A DNA stretch of 64,000 bases from NCBI GenBank assembly GCA_012845835.1, contig JABAKD010000006.1, positions 620,001 through 684,000 of the forward strand, written 5' to 3'. Every line of letters starts with the position of its first letter. The stretch's first letter is position 1. Of the stretch, positions 1-11,800 are shown piece by piece. The notes under the pieces were generated by a model. It ran no database searches. It saw nothing but the letters and a program-made list of their open reading frames with translations, and was not told where the DNA came from. Made by a program: the position numbers and the translations under genes. This DNA is from Undaria pinnatifida (Eukaryota; Sar; Phaeophyceae; Laminariales; Alariaceae).

Positions 1-500
1 CCCCCCCCCCCCCGCTTCCAAACCCGCTCGCTTTTGATCAAAACCAGGTCCCCACGTCCTTCAAAACTCCGCCCCCCCCCCTCACCGGTTATTCGACTTA
101 CAAGATTCACTTGATAAAAGGATACATTTCCCTCCACAGCTGTCAGATTTTGTCCCCTCAGAAACGGGTTTTATAGTTTCCGCGCACAGACTGACTAGCA
201 TAATCACCCTGTTGACCCTGATAGCTACACTGTTGTTGCAACGGGAGTCGCCGACCTATGTCCTTAATGAGGACACACAACCCGTAATACGCGCGATCGG
301 AGTATCACACACAGCTTGCAAAGATGAGTTTCGACGAAATCTTCGATCTCACAGCTGGAGTGTATTTTCATTTTTTATAATATATATGCCATCGCATGTG
401 CCCATGTGCCCATGTGTCAATACGGACGCCATCCAAGATTCTTATGATGCTGATACGGCTCACGTGCTCATCCGGCGCGTATCGGCGATGTCGTAGTGTA
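1..500 (+). repeat. Dispersed repeat R1, copy 1 (cut by window edge)
   Basis: A C-rich head is followed by about 370 bp that recurs at 14020-14400, 17105-17500 and 57145-57510. Shared landmarks in order are TTTTGATCAAAACCAGG, CACCGGTTATTCGACTTACA, CCCTGATAGCTACACTG, CTTAATGAGGACACACAAC, GCGCGATCGGAGTATCACAC and a GGAGTGTATTTT end. No coding capacity is recognised. It could be part of a retroelement LTR or a non-autonomous element. Confidence 0.8.
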
Positions 501-1242
501 TGTGAGCGGAATGGGAGAGGTGAGTTGAATACAAGTCGCGTCGACGAGCAACAATCACGAAGGACAAAGGCTGCAGCAGAGAAGATGCCCGGATCTGCAC
601 TACTGAGCGTAGACCACTACCTCCGCCTGACCTGTGCATCATTCCATCGTAATTTGTTGGGCATGTGCAAATCACGGACGCACAATGCATGACACGAGAT
701 ATGAGATGATCTAGGGATATGGTCGAGTGCCCTTGACCCCTCCCACTGTACCATTTAAGGCAGCATACCTACCGGCTCTTGGCATTAGCTACAAGGATCA
801 TGTCGCCTACTCAATCATCATATGTCTGCGGAATGAACGGCATATCAACGACAATGGGCAGGTGGCCAGTTCAGGATTTTTGTCTCTTCAAAGCATTAAG
901 AGGTCACGAGGTGACACCCGTACCGTAGCACAGGCAGGAGTGCATTTTCTCGCCGTTGTCACACCGTATCGTTACAGCGGCAAATAGGTGGCGATATTTC
1001 GGTGTGTCTAGACGGAACAAGTGCCATTATTTAGTCTATATATTCTTGAGTAAATTTAAAGTTCAACCCGGTGAACAACCTCATGTCCCAGGTATTCAAA
1101 CAAACAGAAAAAGTAAAATCGAAAGCGATATCCCCACGTGTTGGGGATAAAATGCCCAGGCGTAACCCAGAAATAACCCCCAAAAGAGTGCCAGGACCCT
1201 TCTATCGTCGCTTGCGTCGCTTCAGAAAGGATTATGCACGAC

Positions 1243-1468
1243 TACCGTAGCATTACCGTAGCATTACCGTAGCATTACCGTAGCATTATCGTAGCACTAC
1301 CGTATCATTGCCGTGGAATTACCGTAGCACTGCCGTAACATTACCATAGCAATACCGTGGCATTACCGTAGCATTTCCGTAGCATTTCCGTAGCACTTCC
1401 GGAGCATTACCGTAGCATTACCGTAGCATTACCGTAACATTACCGTAGTATTAGCGCAGAATTACCTC
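1243..1468. repeat. 11-bp tandem array (ACCGTAGCATT)n
   Basis: About twenty units of an 11-bp motif ACCGTAGCATT with point variation (ATCGTAGCACT, GCCGTGGAATT and similar). The core CCGTAG resembles the terminal motif of the MITE-like elements found elsewhere in the window, so the array may derive from such an end. No gene is seen between 500 and 2200. Confidence 0.9.
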
Positions 1469-2200
1469 TCTGCCCTGGAAGGAAAATATAGTCGTAATTC
1501 AGCTGGGGTGTACGATATAAGCTGCGACGCATCATACATATTTATACACTTAGGCGATGGGATCGTTAACCGGGTTGCGCTTCCAGCTTTGACCGATTCT
1601 AAGACAGACTCCCCCAAACCCAACGATTCCATTAACGAATATTTCATCGCTGCTCGACGCAAGGAAGGGTGCTCTTTGCAAAAAGGACTATCATATCGAA
1701 CGATGACGTCCGAGTGGCAAGGGGCACCGTATGTGAGGAGGTACGGCCGGGAGCTGGTTTCGAAACCGGCAATTTCGTAAAAGAAGGGTTGAAGGGGCTA
1801 CGGTAGAACCACTCTATTTCTTATATTCTGATTTGTGTCAGGCAGTGATATGGTTTTCAAAACGAGGACTCTCAAGGCCATTATTAATAGCCTACGGTGG
1901 AGGTGCACGGTGTTTTTCATGAGGCGCTCCATACCTCGCGCAAAAACAGGATTTTTAGCAAACCGAAACTACAACACGACGAATTTCTGATGACTGATGA
2001 ACAACCCATGAACTACGGTAGGTGTGTACAGTGTACGTAGCTGTCATGTTGCAGCACAGTACTAACACCCCGCCATTCAGCATTTATATTTTGAAAAAAA
2101 TTACGTGATTCCTCAAGCGCAGCGTACGTCACCCATTCCATGCCGTTTTGTACGCACGGAAACCCGACGTTCTGCAGGACGGGTTTTTTCGGTCACTCAC

Positions 2201-2336
2201 CGTGGTTCCGCCGAACAGCGTGTCTGGTTCGACAGCCTCCCGCTTCTTCTCTGTCGCAGAAACCGGCTTGCCAGAAGCCTTGCCGATACCACCAGAGAAA
2301 GGCAGAAGCGTCTGGGCCACTCGTGCGAATTTGAAC
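2201..2336 (-). CDS. Putative internal exon, unknown product
   Basis: On the minus strand an open block runs from an acceptor (TTCATTCATTCGGCAG|G) to a strong donor (ACCACG|GTGAGT). The reading FKFARVAQTLLPFSGG, then KREAVEPDTLFGGTT, looks like real protein rather than shadow. At 136 bp it has one extra base at the 5' end, so it would start in another phase than the CFAP337-like exons. It could be a 3' exon of that gene or belong to a separate minus-strand gene. I do not recognise a domain. Confidence 0.4.
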
Positions 2337-2988
2337 CTGCCGAATGAATGAAGCGAAAGCGTGCTGGTTCGGGTGATAGAAAGAGCTGTATGAACTGTAT
2401 AAACTGCCACGGAAAAAGTGTTTTCATTTTTTCTGAAGGCCCCCTCGCTTGAAGAGCTCGATACCTCACCCGCCTCACGAAGGCTGAGAAAAAATAAAGT
2501 CCATGCTCTGACGGACAACCAAATCGCCTAGGTATGGTCCCAAACATTTCTTGTAAGACGAGAATGATGTCTTCACGATATTGGGAAATGAGGCACCTTC
2601 ATTCGGACGCCCATCCTCGCCAAAAGTTGACTCTACATGTCGCGTGGCATCGATGTGCACACTCTACCCTTTTGAGCCATCATCCATGAGGTCTCGACTC
2701 ATTGGGTATTCGACACGCAGTTTCGCCACTGCATGTTCTGAAGCCGTCGTGAAATTTGCACGTTTTTTTAAAAAGGCTCCTTTGGATCAGACGTTCAAAG
2801 CGTGTCAGCTATTTACACGGGCGAAACGAAGCATTGTTGATTCAGGGGCGCACACCAAAAATCAAGCAAACGACCATTGGCTGGGAGTGCATGCTTTTTT
2901 CTAAACCGTATGTTTTGCGCTTAAAGTAAGTGATTGTTCATGAATCAGCAGTTTCAGGCCTTTTCAAAGTGAAAACTGGGGTGTGAGG

Positions 2989-3068
2989 CATGTCAGGATA
3001 GTCGTAGTGCAAGAACGACTCAATACTACCTGTAGGATGTTTGGGTTTTGTACTATATGGTATGGGGG
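2989..3068 (+). repeat. Possible LTR remnant, left copy
   Basis: About 70 bp (landmarks GTGCAAGAACGACTCA and TTGGGTTTTGTACTATATGG) is repeated at 4994-5062 on the other side of the Copia relic. Direct repeats bracketing retroelement coding sequence suggest LTR pieces, though the shared part is much shorter than a whole LTR. Confidence 0.5.
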
Positions 3069-3069
3069 A

Positions 3070-4682
3070 GTAAACCATTCGGCAGCATGGAGCACATGCA
3101 TGAGTTGGGGGCGTTGGCGTTTAAGCACATTGAGGTACGCCAAAAAGAAACGAAAGTTTGGCCCCGAGAGCTAAGAAAATATATTTAGTAGGCAACAACA
3201 CCGATCCTATGACCTACCGTGTCTGGAATTCAGACCGTCCGCATGAAATAACCAACTTAGCACAGGTATCGGTTCGGGAGAAGAAAGTCCGTGACGTGGG
3301 TCGTCCAAAGGTGGGGCCTGACCCGTTTCCCGGTCCATGCACGGTGTTTGTGCCGGGGTTTGAGACTAGTATTGAAGCAAGATAAACTCAACCTCAACAG
3401 TCTGCCGAAAAGGCAGCGACTCCACCGGAACAACAGAAACCATTGCGCAAAAGCAACAGGCTGAGGGGTATATCGCCCGAGAGTGACTTAGCGCAGAACT
3501 GACTGGTCTCTCAGTACCAACGTGCACGAGATAGAACACGCGTCGTACCAGCAGGCTGAATTTGCGTTAGTTACAGGGGAAGATATTGGAAGCATCGGAG
3601 CTGGAAGGCCTGGTGAGATAGGATGTGTGCCACCTGACTTGCGAGACTATGACGATGCGGTAAGCGGGGTTGATGCGGCAGGCTGGCGTGCAAGCATGGC
3701 AGAGGAGCGCCGGTCCCTAATCGAACATGGTATATTCAAGTGGGTAGACCCGCCCGACGGCATTCAAGCAATCCCTTCAAGGTTTTTGTGCAGGTGGAAG
3801 TACAACCAAGGCGGAGTGGCTTGTCGACAGAAGTCAAGAGATTAGTAGTGCAGAACTTCCGCGAGGCTGACACTGGGGCTGATAAAGCGGCACCTGTCGC
3901 ATCTCAGGAGCCTGTCCATATCCTGATCGCCAACGCCGTCAAGCGTGATCTCATCCTCAGGCAACCCGATGTTAAAACCGCTTTCTTACAGACCGGAATG
4001 GGGCGTGACGACCGGGATGTGTGTACGCCATCCCTCCCAAAGGGTTCGAGTGCCACGAGGAACAGGCGAATCAAGTATGACGAACGAAAGCGTGGCTGTA
4101 CGGCCGGCGTCTCTCCCCCCATGGTTGGTGGGGCACGATGCACACGTACTTGCTGGAGATGGGTTTCACCTCCAGCACTACCGACCTGTGCGTCTACAAC
4201 CTGGGCGAAGGATCAGATTTGTTATTCTCTATGTTCACGACATTTTGAAAAGGTTGTTGAAGTACCCGAGAGGTACGATTCCGATTAGATTAACTTTCAG
4301 CGAAGACGCTGAACATGGAGGCAAACTCACTGCTTACGTTGACACAGACCATGCTGGAGATATGGACAACGCAAATTGTTTTACAGGGGCTGTTGTCTAC
4401 TTTGTAGGCGCGCCTGTTGACTGGAAGTCGGTGAAGCAAACGGTTGTGGCTGTGTCTACTCTGGAGTCGGAACATGTGGCTCTGTCGGAAGCGTGTTTGA
4501 CGATACTTCATCTTAGACACTTACTCAAAAGGATAGAAGTACCTAGTAGTGAGAAAACTAGGGCGACTGTGGTTCTCGAGGATAACATGGGCGCCGTACG
4601 TACCAGTCGAACCGACAGGATTGCGTCACGTACGAAGCACATAGATGTGAAATTTCACCGTGTTAGGTCCTTGATCCATTAA
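3070..4682 (+). pseudogene. Ty1/Copia retrotransposon relic (integrase C-terminus, RT and RNase H pieces)
   Basis: The plus strand carries Copia pol pieces in the normal order, spread over several frames. Around 3090-3290 is an integrase C-terminal stretch (AFKHIEVRQKETKVW, then DPMTYRVWNSDRPHEIT). Around 3660-4000 is the start of the RVT_2 reverse transcriptase (WRASMAEERRSLIEHG, RFLCRWKYNQ, then QPDVKTAFLQ). At 4220 the RT active-site box reads YVHD instead of YVDD and is followed at once by KRLLKYPRGT, which normally lies over 100 residues later, so the RT thumb region is deleted. From 4320 to 4682 RNase H is nearly intact, with YVDTDHAGD, TLESEHVALSEA, LEDNMGAV and TKHIDVKFH. Gag, protease and the integrase core are absent. 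Frameshifts and the deletion make it a dead copy. The family call is secure. Confidence 0.88.
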
Positions 4683-4993
4683 GGACAACGTAGTGAACAT
4701 GAGGTACATTTAGACAGGCGTTCAAAAGGCCAACATTCTCAGGAAAAGCTTGGGCGCGCTAAAGTTTGTAACAGCCCTCCTCATGCTGTTCGGTGAATGA
4801 ATGCCTCCCTCTCTTTCGAAATCAGGCCAAAAGACCAAAAGGGCATAATGGAGCTCGTGTGGAGGTTAATGACGGAGTTAGGTTGCTGACGATTATTCAT
4901 GAAAAATATTGTTGATGATATTTTGTGTATTGAGGTCCAAATGGATTGTTACTGACGCAAATACGGAATTGGTATCTAGCAGTTCTTCGAAGG

Positions 4994-5066
4994 ACATGCC
5001 AGGATATTTGCAGTGCAAGAACGACTCATTAGGATGATTGGGTTTTGTACTATATGGACAGGTGGT
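4994..5066 (+). repeat. Possible LTR remnant, right copy
   Basis: Second copy of the short direct repeat at 2989-3068 (GTGCAAGAACGACTCAT, then GGGTTTTGTACTATATGGA), placed 310 bp after the RNase H stop of the Copia relic. Confidence 0.5.
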
Positions 5067-5158
5067 TTACGAGGATACGAAACCGTCAGTAACGGCAGCT
5101 TCGACGACTGTCCTGTAATATATTTATTCTCTCTGTTTTGCTCTACCCCAACCTCTGC

Positions 5159-6277
5159 TCAGCGCCAGCTACTGCATGATCTGCTGCTGCAGCGCTGCCA
5201 AGGTTCCCGACAAGGGACACAGCTTATCGAACGACGAGCGGCAGACGGAGCATGTGTGCCCCTATATAATAGCGTTCGGTACGGCATATATAAATAGTCA
5301 ACTCCAAACCTGACGTTGAGCGAACTGGTAGAAGGAGCACGTTCGCCGTTCATTTCTTGAAGATCAGAATTTACGTGTCCCGACATATCCACGGTCGATC
5401 TCTGACGAGTAGGCAAACTTCGACCGTTGCTATCCGAAAGCGTCGACGACCCTTTCCGAGAAAACTCGGCGCCGACATCCCCCCGTCGACCAGCTCCCGG
5501 AAGTGGCAACTGGAACGCTTGCTTAGCCCACGTCTCAGGCACTTCAGGTTTCGCCGCATATGTAGGGGTTTTCAATACCTCCCCTCGCTTCGCCCTAGCC
5601 TCAGGGTGGTCGGAGTTTAAAACGTTCGTAGGCGTTATCCCCTTGCACCCGAAGGAAGAATCTGTGGCTGTATGCATGTCAATATTGGACACCCCACTCG
5701 GCGCGCCCACAAGGCCTTGCGCTTTCGGAGGAAATTGTTTCGCATGTTTCACCCCTTGTGCGCTTTGGTTTCCTTCCTCGTCCACATCTGAGTTGCTGGA
5801 CGACGCAAATACTATCTGACGCAAAAGAACAGACCGTCCTCCTCCGTCTCCTCCTCCTCCTCCTCCTGCCCCGCCGTTAGCACGGCTTAACTCCGCCTGC
5901 TCAACATCCTCGTATCTTCCGTCGTCGTGGTGCTTGGCTTGATGACGCGTAGGTTCGTTCACCCCTCGTCGCCCGTCTCCCTTCCGTGCGTTTTCCTCCT
6001 CATCGGATGCACCACAGCCTGCGTCAGTTACCGCCCGTCGTCCGCCTGTATACCGAGTGTTTGCCTTGTCAGGAATCGCTCCGGGTTTGTTGGATTCACA
6101 ACCGCGGATGCTGGCAGAAGTGCGCCTTCTCTCGGCGGCAGTAGATGGCGCGATAGCGGAGCTAGCTCGCGAACACGGCCTGATTGGGTCCCCCCCCCCC
6201 CATCCAGCAGGCCGTGTGGTGGTTTGGGGAAGAAACGACTTTTTAAGTGTGTGGTGGCGTGTTGCAGAGGGTTTCAC
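5159..6277 (-). CDS. Hypothetical low-complexity protein or exon
   Basis: An uninterrupted 372-codon minus-strand frame that is not made by a microsatellite, which makes it the longest such frame in the window. It is polar and apparently disordered. An acidic/basic segment around residues 90-130 (CGASDEEENARKGDGRRG) is followed by a Gly tract near residue 140. Then come Ser/Asp-rich (FASSSNSDVDEEGNQS) and Pro/Ala-rich stretches, and a Cys/Arg-rich end before the stop. No domain, signal peptide or membrane segment is visible. The start is arbitrary, because the frame could be one exon opened by an acceptor. It lies downstream of the CFAP337-like gene on the same strand, so it may be a late exon of it or a separate gene. 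Chance openness in GC-rich DNA cannot be excluded. Confidence 0.4.
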   Translation of the reverse strand: MKPSATRHHTLKKSFLPQTTTRPAGWGGGDPIRPCSRASSAIAPSTAAERRRTSASIRGCESNKPGAIPDKANTRYTGGRRAVTDAGCGASDEEENARKGDGRRGVNEPTRHQAKHHDDGRYEDVEQAELSRANGGAGGGGGGDGGGRSVLLRQIVFASSSNSDVDEEGNQSAQGVKHAKQFPPKAQGLVGAPSGVSNIDMHTATDSSFGCKGITPTNVLNSDHPEARAKRGEVLKTPTYAAKPEVPETWAKQAFQLPLPGAGRRGDVGAEFSRKGSSTLSDSNGRSLPTRQRSTVDMSGHVNSDLQEMNGERAPSTSSLNVRFGVDYLYMPYRTLLYRGTHAPSAARRSISCVPCREPWQRCSSRSCSSWR

Positions 6278-6436
6278 GTAGCCGATGGCGTCTGCATCGT
6301 CGAGAACGTGAAGTGCACCGTCACCACCTACGCTGAAGATACACCTGCAGCAAAAACAAAAAACATCGGTAGGTGGAGCACTTGCACATTATCGTCGTTT
6401 TTATGTTTCGGGAAACGGCATGTACTCAGAAGGGCG

Positions 6437-6645
6437 TTAAAATAAAATAAAATAAAATAAAATAAAATAAAATAAAATAAAATAAAATAAAATAAAATAA
6501 AATAAAATAAAATAAAATAAAATAAAATAAAATAAAATAAAATAAAATAAAATAAAATGAAATAAAAAAAAATAAAATAAAATAAAATAAAATGAAATAA
6601 AATAAAATAAAATAAAATGAAATAAAATAAAATAAAATAAAATGG
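6437..6645. repeat. Pentanucleotide microsatellite (AAAAT)n
   Basis: About 40 units of AAAAT with rare A-to-G changes. The minus-strand frames of Phe/Ile/Leu/Tyr over it are artefacts. Nothing else is recognised between 6650 and 7580. Confidence 0.97.
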
Positions 6646-7582
6646 AACAAAAACACGGAACAGAAGCAAATCAGCACGCAGGATGTCTAGGGTGGTCTGA
6701 AAATGTTTTTGCTTCCTCTTGTTCTTGCCCGTTGGCCGGAGTTTAGAGGCAATGATTGTGGCTCTGGTACTGTGCCCCAGATAGGCTCGAATAGGCCGGA
6801 ACCAACAGCTCTGTTCCAATCTCGGATCCATTTCAAGACATCCCTATTAATAGTTGCTTCCTCACGGGGCTGAGTGTGGCAAGGCGCTCGCAGATGCAGA
6901 GAGGTTGTTGAACAAGAAACTACTCCATGCATAATAATAAGCTGGGTGAGTGGGATATGCAGCATTTCTCCTTCAACGTATGTTCTCAGGCTTTGAGTTC
7001 GTGGGAAACAGGTACAATGATCGATGTAGCAGATTTCCCAAGTAATTCACCGGTTCCAAATCATGAAGCCACCTCCGGACCATCGATGTCTCATTTTCTG
7101 GAAACTTGATTTTACTGAAGGTAATCGAGGCTTTAGCGAAGATGAAGCTGACCGAACGAAATCGTAGAGTTGATCGAATCCCTCTACGGAACGTGAGAGG
7201 TTTGTGATACATGTACTTGAGGATTGTTTCCATGGTTTTGCGTTTTGAGCATAGATTCTGGTGCAATTTCAATGTGATGAATCTCGTTATTTTTGATGTC
7301 GCCTATGCCAGACCATTGGCCCCACGAGCAGCGCAAACGCTGCCCCGAAGGCTGAACCAGACCGAGCGTGCCGGGAGCGTCTTCGCGCGACCCTTCCTTT
7401 TGGGAAGAACTTATTGTGCGCGTTAGGGCTGTTCTTATCGGAGACCTTTTTTTTCTTCTTGAATTTCCTAAACTTCCTAAATTTCCATATTTGTGAAATG
7501 TGTCTTAAAATGCGGAGGCGTTCTGTCGAAATTTGTAAAGTTCTTCAGTCCCAAAAAATATGTAAAAATGTATAATCACAAA

Positions 7583-7748
7583 TTAGGAAAGTCTGTCGTC
7601 GATTTCCATATTTCGAAGGCAGCGCTCCGACAAGCGCCGTGGCTCAACGCTAGGGCCATCGGGTAGCTTTAAACGTTGATCAGGGTGGTCCAACATTATG
7701 GCCGATGGAAGGAAGCGGCCCGGGCCTCCGGAGGATTCATCCTCGAGT
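7583..7748 (-). CDS. Putative terminal exon, unknown product
   Basis: After a good acceptor (CGTTGTTTCGTCAG|A) a minus-strand frame reads LEDESSGGPGRFLPSAIML, then RRLSERCLRNMEIDDRLS, and ends at a TAA. Length is 166 bp, meaning one leading base plus 55 codons including the stop. The composition looks like a protein C-terminus. It lies on the same strand as, and downstream of, the CFAP337-like exons and could be their last exon, but the connecting exons were not found by eye. No domain is recognised. Confidence 0.33.
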
Positions 7749-8453
7749 CTGACGAAACAACGATTCAGCCGTCCCAATTATCCAGACACGGGCAGCAGAA
7801 ACACGAAGAAGGGTATCGCTGGTGTCCTCGTCGTGCTCGGCATGTTCTTGACACCTGTTAGGCCTGGGTGCTTTATCTGCGGTCTTCCGGGATGTTCGCT
7901 CATGCTTGCTGTGTGATAACGCGCGTGACTGCTGGTGTGGGTGGTGGCGGTCTTGCTTTATGGCTCGGCTTTCAAAAATCATTAACAAAAAGACAAACAA
8001 CCCCGTGCTCGATAATAGTGCAGGCGTTTTTTCTTGGAAATCTTGGAAAAATAAGAGGGAATTTAGGAAAATCACATATAATAAGGTCCTGGGGGGAAGG
8101 GAAAGTGCGAGGATCATAAGACCGGTGCGAAGCTCCTCTCAAGGCACGGGGTGCGGTAGAGGTAACGTAATTGAACCAATATATTTCGGGCTGGGGGGCT
8201 CGGTAACCGATGCCGTCAGAGTAGCTTTTGCGCTTGCATAGTTACTGTTGATCATAGGGATTGGACATCTGGTTGCACTTCACTGTTCATCAAACTCTGT
8301 TTTTGATCATTGTGTAACAGAGCTCACCTCTCACAAAAAGGGTACGTTCTACCCGCAGCATAGCATGCGTCTTCAGCGATTGTTGTAGGTAAAAACCAAA
8401 CCCGGCGCGGAATTTGCGCGGTCGCGGCCGTGGTAGAGTGTTGATAGGCAGCG

Positions 8454-8880
8454 ATGCCCATGCAGTGGTTACTCGCAGGGGTGCAAGCGTTCCTGTACTC
8501 ACGATCGTTCTCCCAATCGGGGAGATGGGGAACCGGCGTCGACGCAGGCGTCCTAACGACCAACGTCTCGGTCCATTTGCGGGAGTTGGGCATTGAAGAT
8601 CTACGGTTCACGATTCACTCCTTTCACGTTGGAGGGGCCCCGAGCCATAGCTTGGATGGCACAACCATGAACGTTTTTATGCAGAACGTCCTCTGTAGGT
8701 CCGCAACCGTCGCCTCCAGATGCCCAAGAGTAGCATCATCCGTGACGGCCGAGGGGGCCAGGCGTTCTCGCGAACCAGCTTTAACAAAGACGAATGCCCT
8801 GTTCCTTTCCGGGTATTGTGTGAGATCTTGCATAGCGTTTACACGGGATAGATGGAGGCAAACCCACTGGAGGTCTTGTA
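8454..8880 (+). pseudogene. Crypton-like tyrosine recombinase relic (C-terminal catalytic part)
   Basis: The plus frame contains LRELGIEDLRFTIHSFHVGG, then APSHSLDGTTMNVFM, then SATVASRCPRVASSV. This matches the box II region of Crypton/phage-integrase-like tyrosine recombinases, where one expects HSFRxGGA, later a Tyr nucleophile in an ATVxRRY-like segment, and then a K/RSRE tail; RSRE is present just after residue 100. The Arg of HxxR is replaced by His and the nucleophile position reads Cys, so both key residues are lost. The N-terminal half and other catalytic residues are missing, and the frame after about 8880 is no longer recognisable. It is a dead mobile-element fragment. Family assignment rests on motif order and spacing read by eye. 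Confidence 0.6.
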
Positions 8881-8899
8881 AAAGTTTCAATGATATTTT

Positions 8900-11800
8900 A
8901 ACTGGAAGCAAACCATGGAAATTATATATTAACGGACAGATTAGCTACGGTTTTGAGAAAAAAGGGCAGGAACTAGTTTTGGCATGGGTGTTATATCATG
9001 GTGTTATATCATGCTGCAGCGCAGTAGTGGAGTTATTTATCCGAACCGATACACTTTGTGCGGAGAACCTTTCAACGCTGGAATGTTACAAGAAAGTTAT
9101 CCGCACGAAAAAGCGGAGACACAATAGTTTTGAACACATCCTGGGAGAGAGATTATGCCATTTCTAACTTCAGCCACTCTACAAAAACTGGTCGAAAGCA
9201 CAGGAAGTGATGCTGGAAAAACAGACCCTCCCGCCCGCCAACCCGCCCGCCGTTCTTTTTTTATGCGAGAAGAACGCCGACGAGTGGCATCCGTTTTTGT
9301 AGTGTATGTATTTTAATGGGGTATCTGCTGATTCTTTGAATAGTGCGTCATTTATGAGGGTAGTAGCTCTAGGCCATCGTCTTTGGCTCGTGGCAGCGGA
9401 GAGTCTTCGTCTTGATCAAAAGGAATACGCTTTAAAGCGACGTCGGAATGTTCAAGCAGTAACAAAGGTTTGCGTTTTTTACACTTTAGGACATGATGCG
9501 GACTTGCAAAGATATTGGGCGGTTGCTTGGTTTTGTATCTCCGTCAGCAATATCAAATTTGGCGCGAAAACAGAGCACTCTGATCCCGTTTCCGTGGCAT
9601 GACTCACAAACGACTAATGCCCCGTTCAGTACACCACCCGATCACGCTGGTCGACGGTTGTGGAAGGTACATGTGGGGTAGATCAACGAGCGCTACGAAC
9701 AACCCAGTCCTCCAATACTGTGGTGCGTCCATAACAACTAGCAGTTCAATCTGCCACTTGGACCTCAAAGTTCGTACCGCTCATCGGTATCAACGAATTT
9801 ATGCCGAACGTGTTCCCTTCCCACCCTAATAGCATATAGTATCATACGACCCTCGACTGTCTGACCCGTTTACTGCAGTGCAGGACCGCGTTGGTCGACA
9901 CCTGCGATAGGTGCGAGGGAGATGCACAAGCCAGACAAAAAAAGCCAGACAAGGACACCAGTCGTCCAGGTATTTGTAGCAGGCATGTCCAAAATAGCGC
10001 AGGACGACAAAAAAAAAGATCCCAGCAAACGTGAGATTGTAGTATTGTTCCGCTCCTCTGATGACGAACCTCTATCGGTAGGATTATTATGGGCCCCGAT
10101 GTGTCCACTGTATCTACTCCTATTGGAAAGGGCCGTCGGGTGTCCAACCTCGTCGAAGTATGTGTCGCCGTTGGCGTTCACCTCCAGTTGTTATGGTGAA
10201 AAGAGCATCTTTAACGCGGGGCCAATCCGGGCTCTGTCGTCCTGCTAAGCCTGGACCTCGGGATTACCGCAAGGTTGCGATTCCTTTAGTCAGCACTGCC
10301 CCGAGAAGGCAGTACTATGTACCTGGTATGGCGCTTCTTCTTGCCTGAATGCATGTTCACCGTACCACGAATTTCATCTGTTTATGTATACGAGATACAA
10401 GAACCGGGCTCTCCCCTCAAATAGCAGAGCGGCCGTTATTGGGCGTTCACACGTCGTCCCACCAAAATTTGAAACCTATGATGCGACGAAATAAGACCAC
10501 ACGCAAGCACGCCGTAGACAACAGAGCATCAGCCGGCGACAAACTACCGGAAGCTGCAAAGTTAATGTCGAAGTTTCTGAAGTTGAGCGGGGGGAGCAAT
10601 TTCCCCCATAACTAACTTTTTGTTCGTTTTTTTTCGCCTTTGTGTTGCGACTAGCGCACATCGCCAAACAAAAATACTGTTAAGAACAAAATCGATGAGT
10701 AATCGCCGAAGATACATTTTTTTGGCGCCCTCACAACAGCTCGATACCAGCGAGAAAAAACGGCGAACACTCTCAAACCTACACACCCGTAGCCAATAGG
10801 GCCAGGCGTTTGCTGTTGACGTAGTGATCGCGATGGCTCTCTCACAAGAGGGGGGTCGTAGGCGAGAGTCGGTGTGGATGGAAGGTAAACTACAGGACTT
10901 TTCAAGGGGCATGGCTTGACCCAGGCAAGTTCGCGCGTCGAGTCGGGGCGAATCGGGTCTGGTCAGTAGGTGTTTGTGATCTCACCGCGAATGCAAGGGA
11001 GAGTCGGGGAGGGTCGGGAAATTGTCAAACCTTCACGGTTGTGAGTGCGACCCGACCCGACCCGAACAACGAGAAGTGACACGAGCCGCTAAACTACCTC
11101 ACGAAGGGGTTTCTCTTTCCCTAATCCTTGCCGTCTATAGCAGAATATTCATGTAAGAGACAGCTACGGCGGATGTGGGGTAGGCCCACGAGAAAACCAG
11201 GAACCTCAGCAGTCGCGCACTTCTTAGTCCCAAACCTGTTACTTACTTGTCGCTTTTTCTTGAGGCAAATGATAGCCAGTTCACGGGTCCGTGATGAGGG
11301 TCCAGACGACGGATGAGCGAGCCACAGTGAGACAAGCATGCCCTGATTTCCCCTGAGTCCGCACCGACCACAAGCTTGTGACCCTGCGCATACACATCGT
11401 ACACCACGCTTAGGGTAGCACTTGTTGCCCAAAGTATTTGCGACCGAAGAGCTTCTCAACACACCATGGAGTGGAAGGATAGTAATGTGTTAAGATATAC
11501 TGGCGATTCGATATGTATGCAACTGGCCCGTGTTATCGTTTACCGATCTGTAATCTTAGTTTAGCACAAACACAAGCACAACAAGCTTCCGTCGGTGCAA
11601 TGAGCTCGTAAAGTGAGCAGCCGCTGGAACATTTTGGGAGCAGCACGCGTCGATTCATGCGCCACGGCAAAACGGCGGTGCAAGGAGGGGAAACATTCAG
11701 CATACTGGCCTGGCGTTGGTCTCCGTTTCAATCTATAATCCTCATAGCACGTAAGATAACCACACCCCGTATGTATTTTGCTCGATCTTTTCCATAACAC

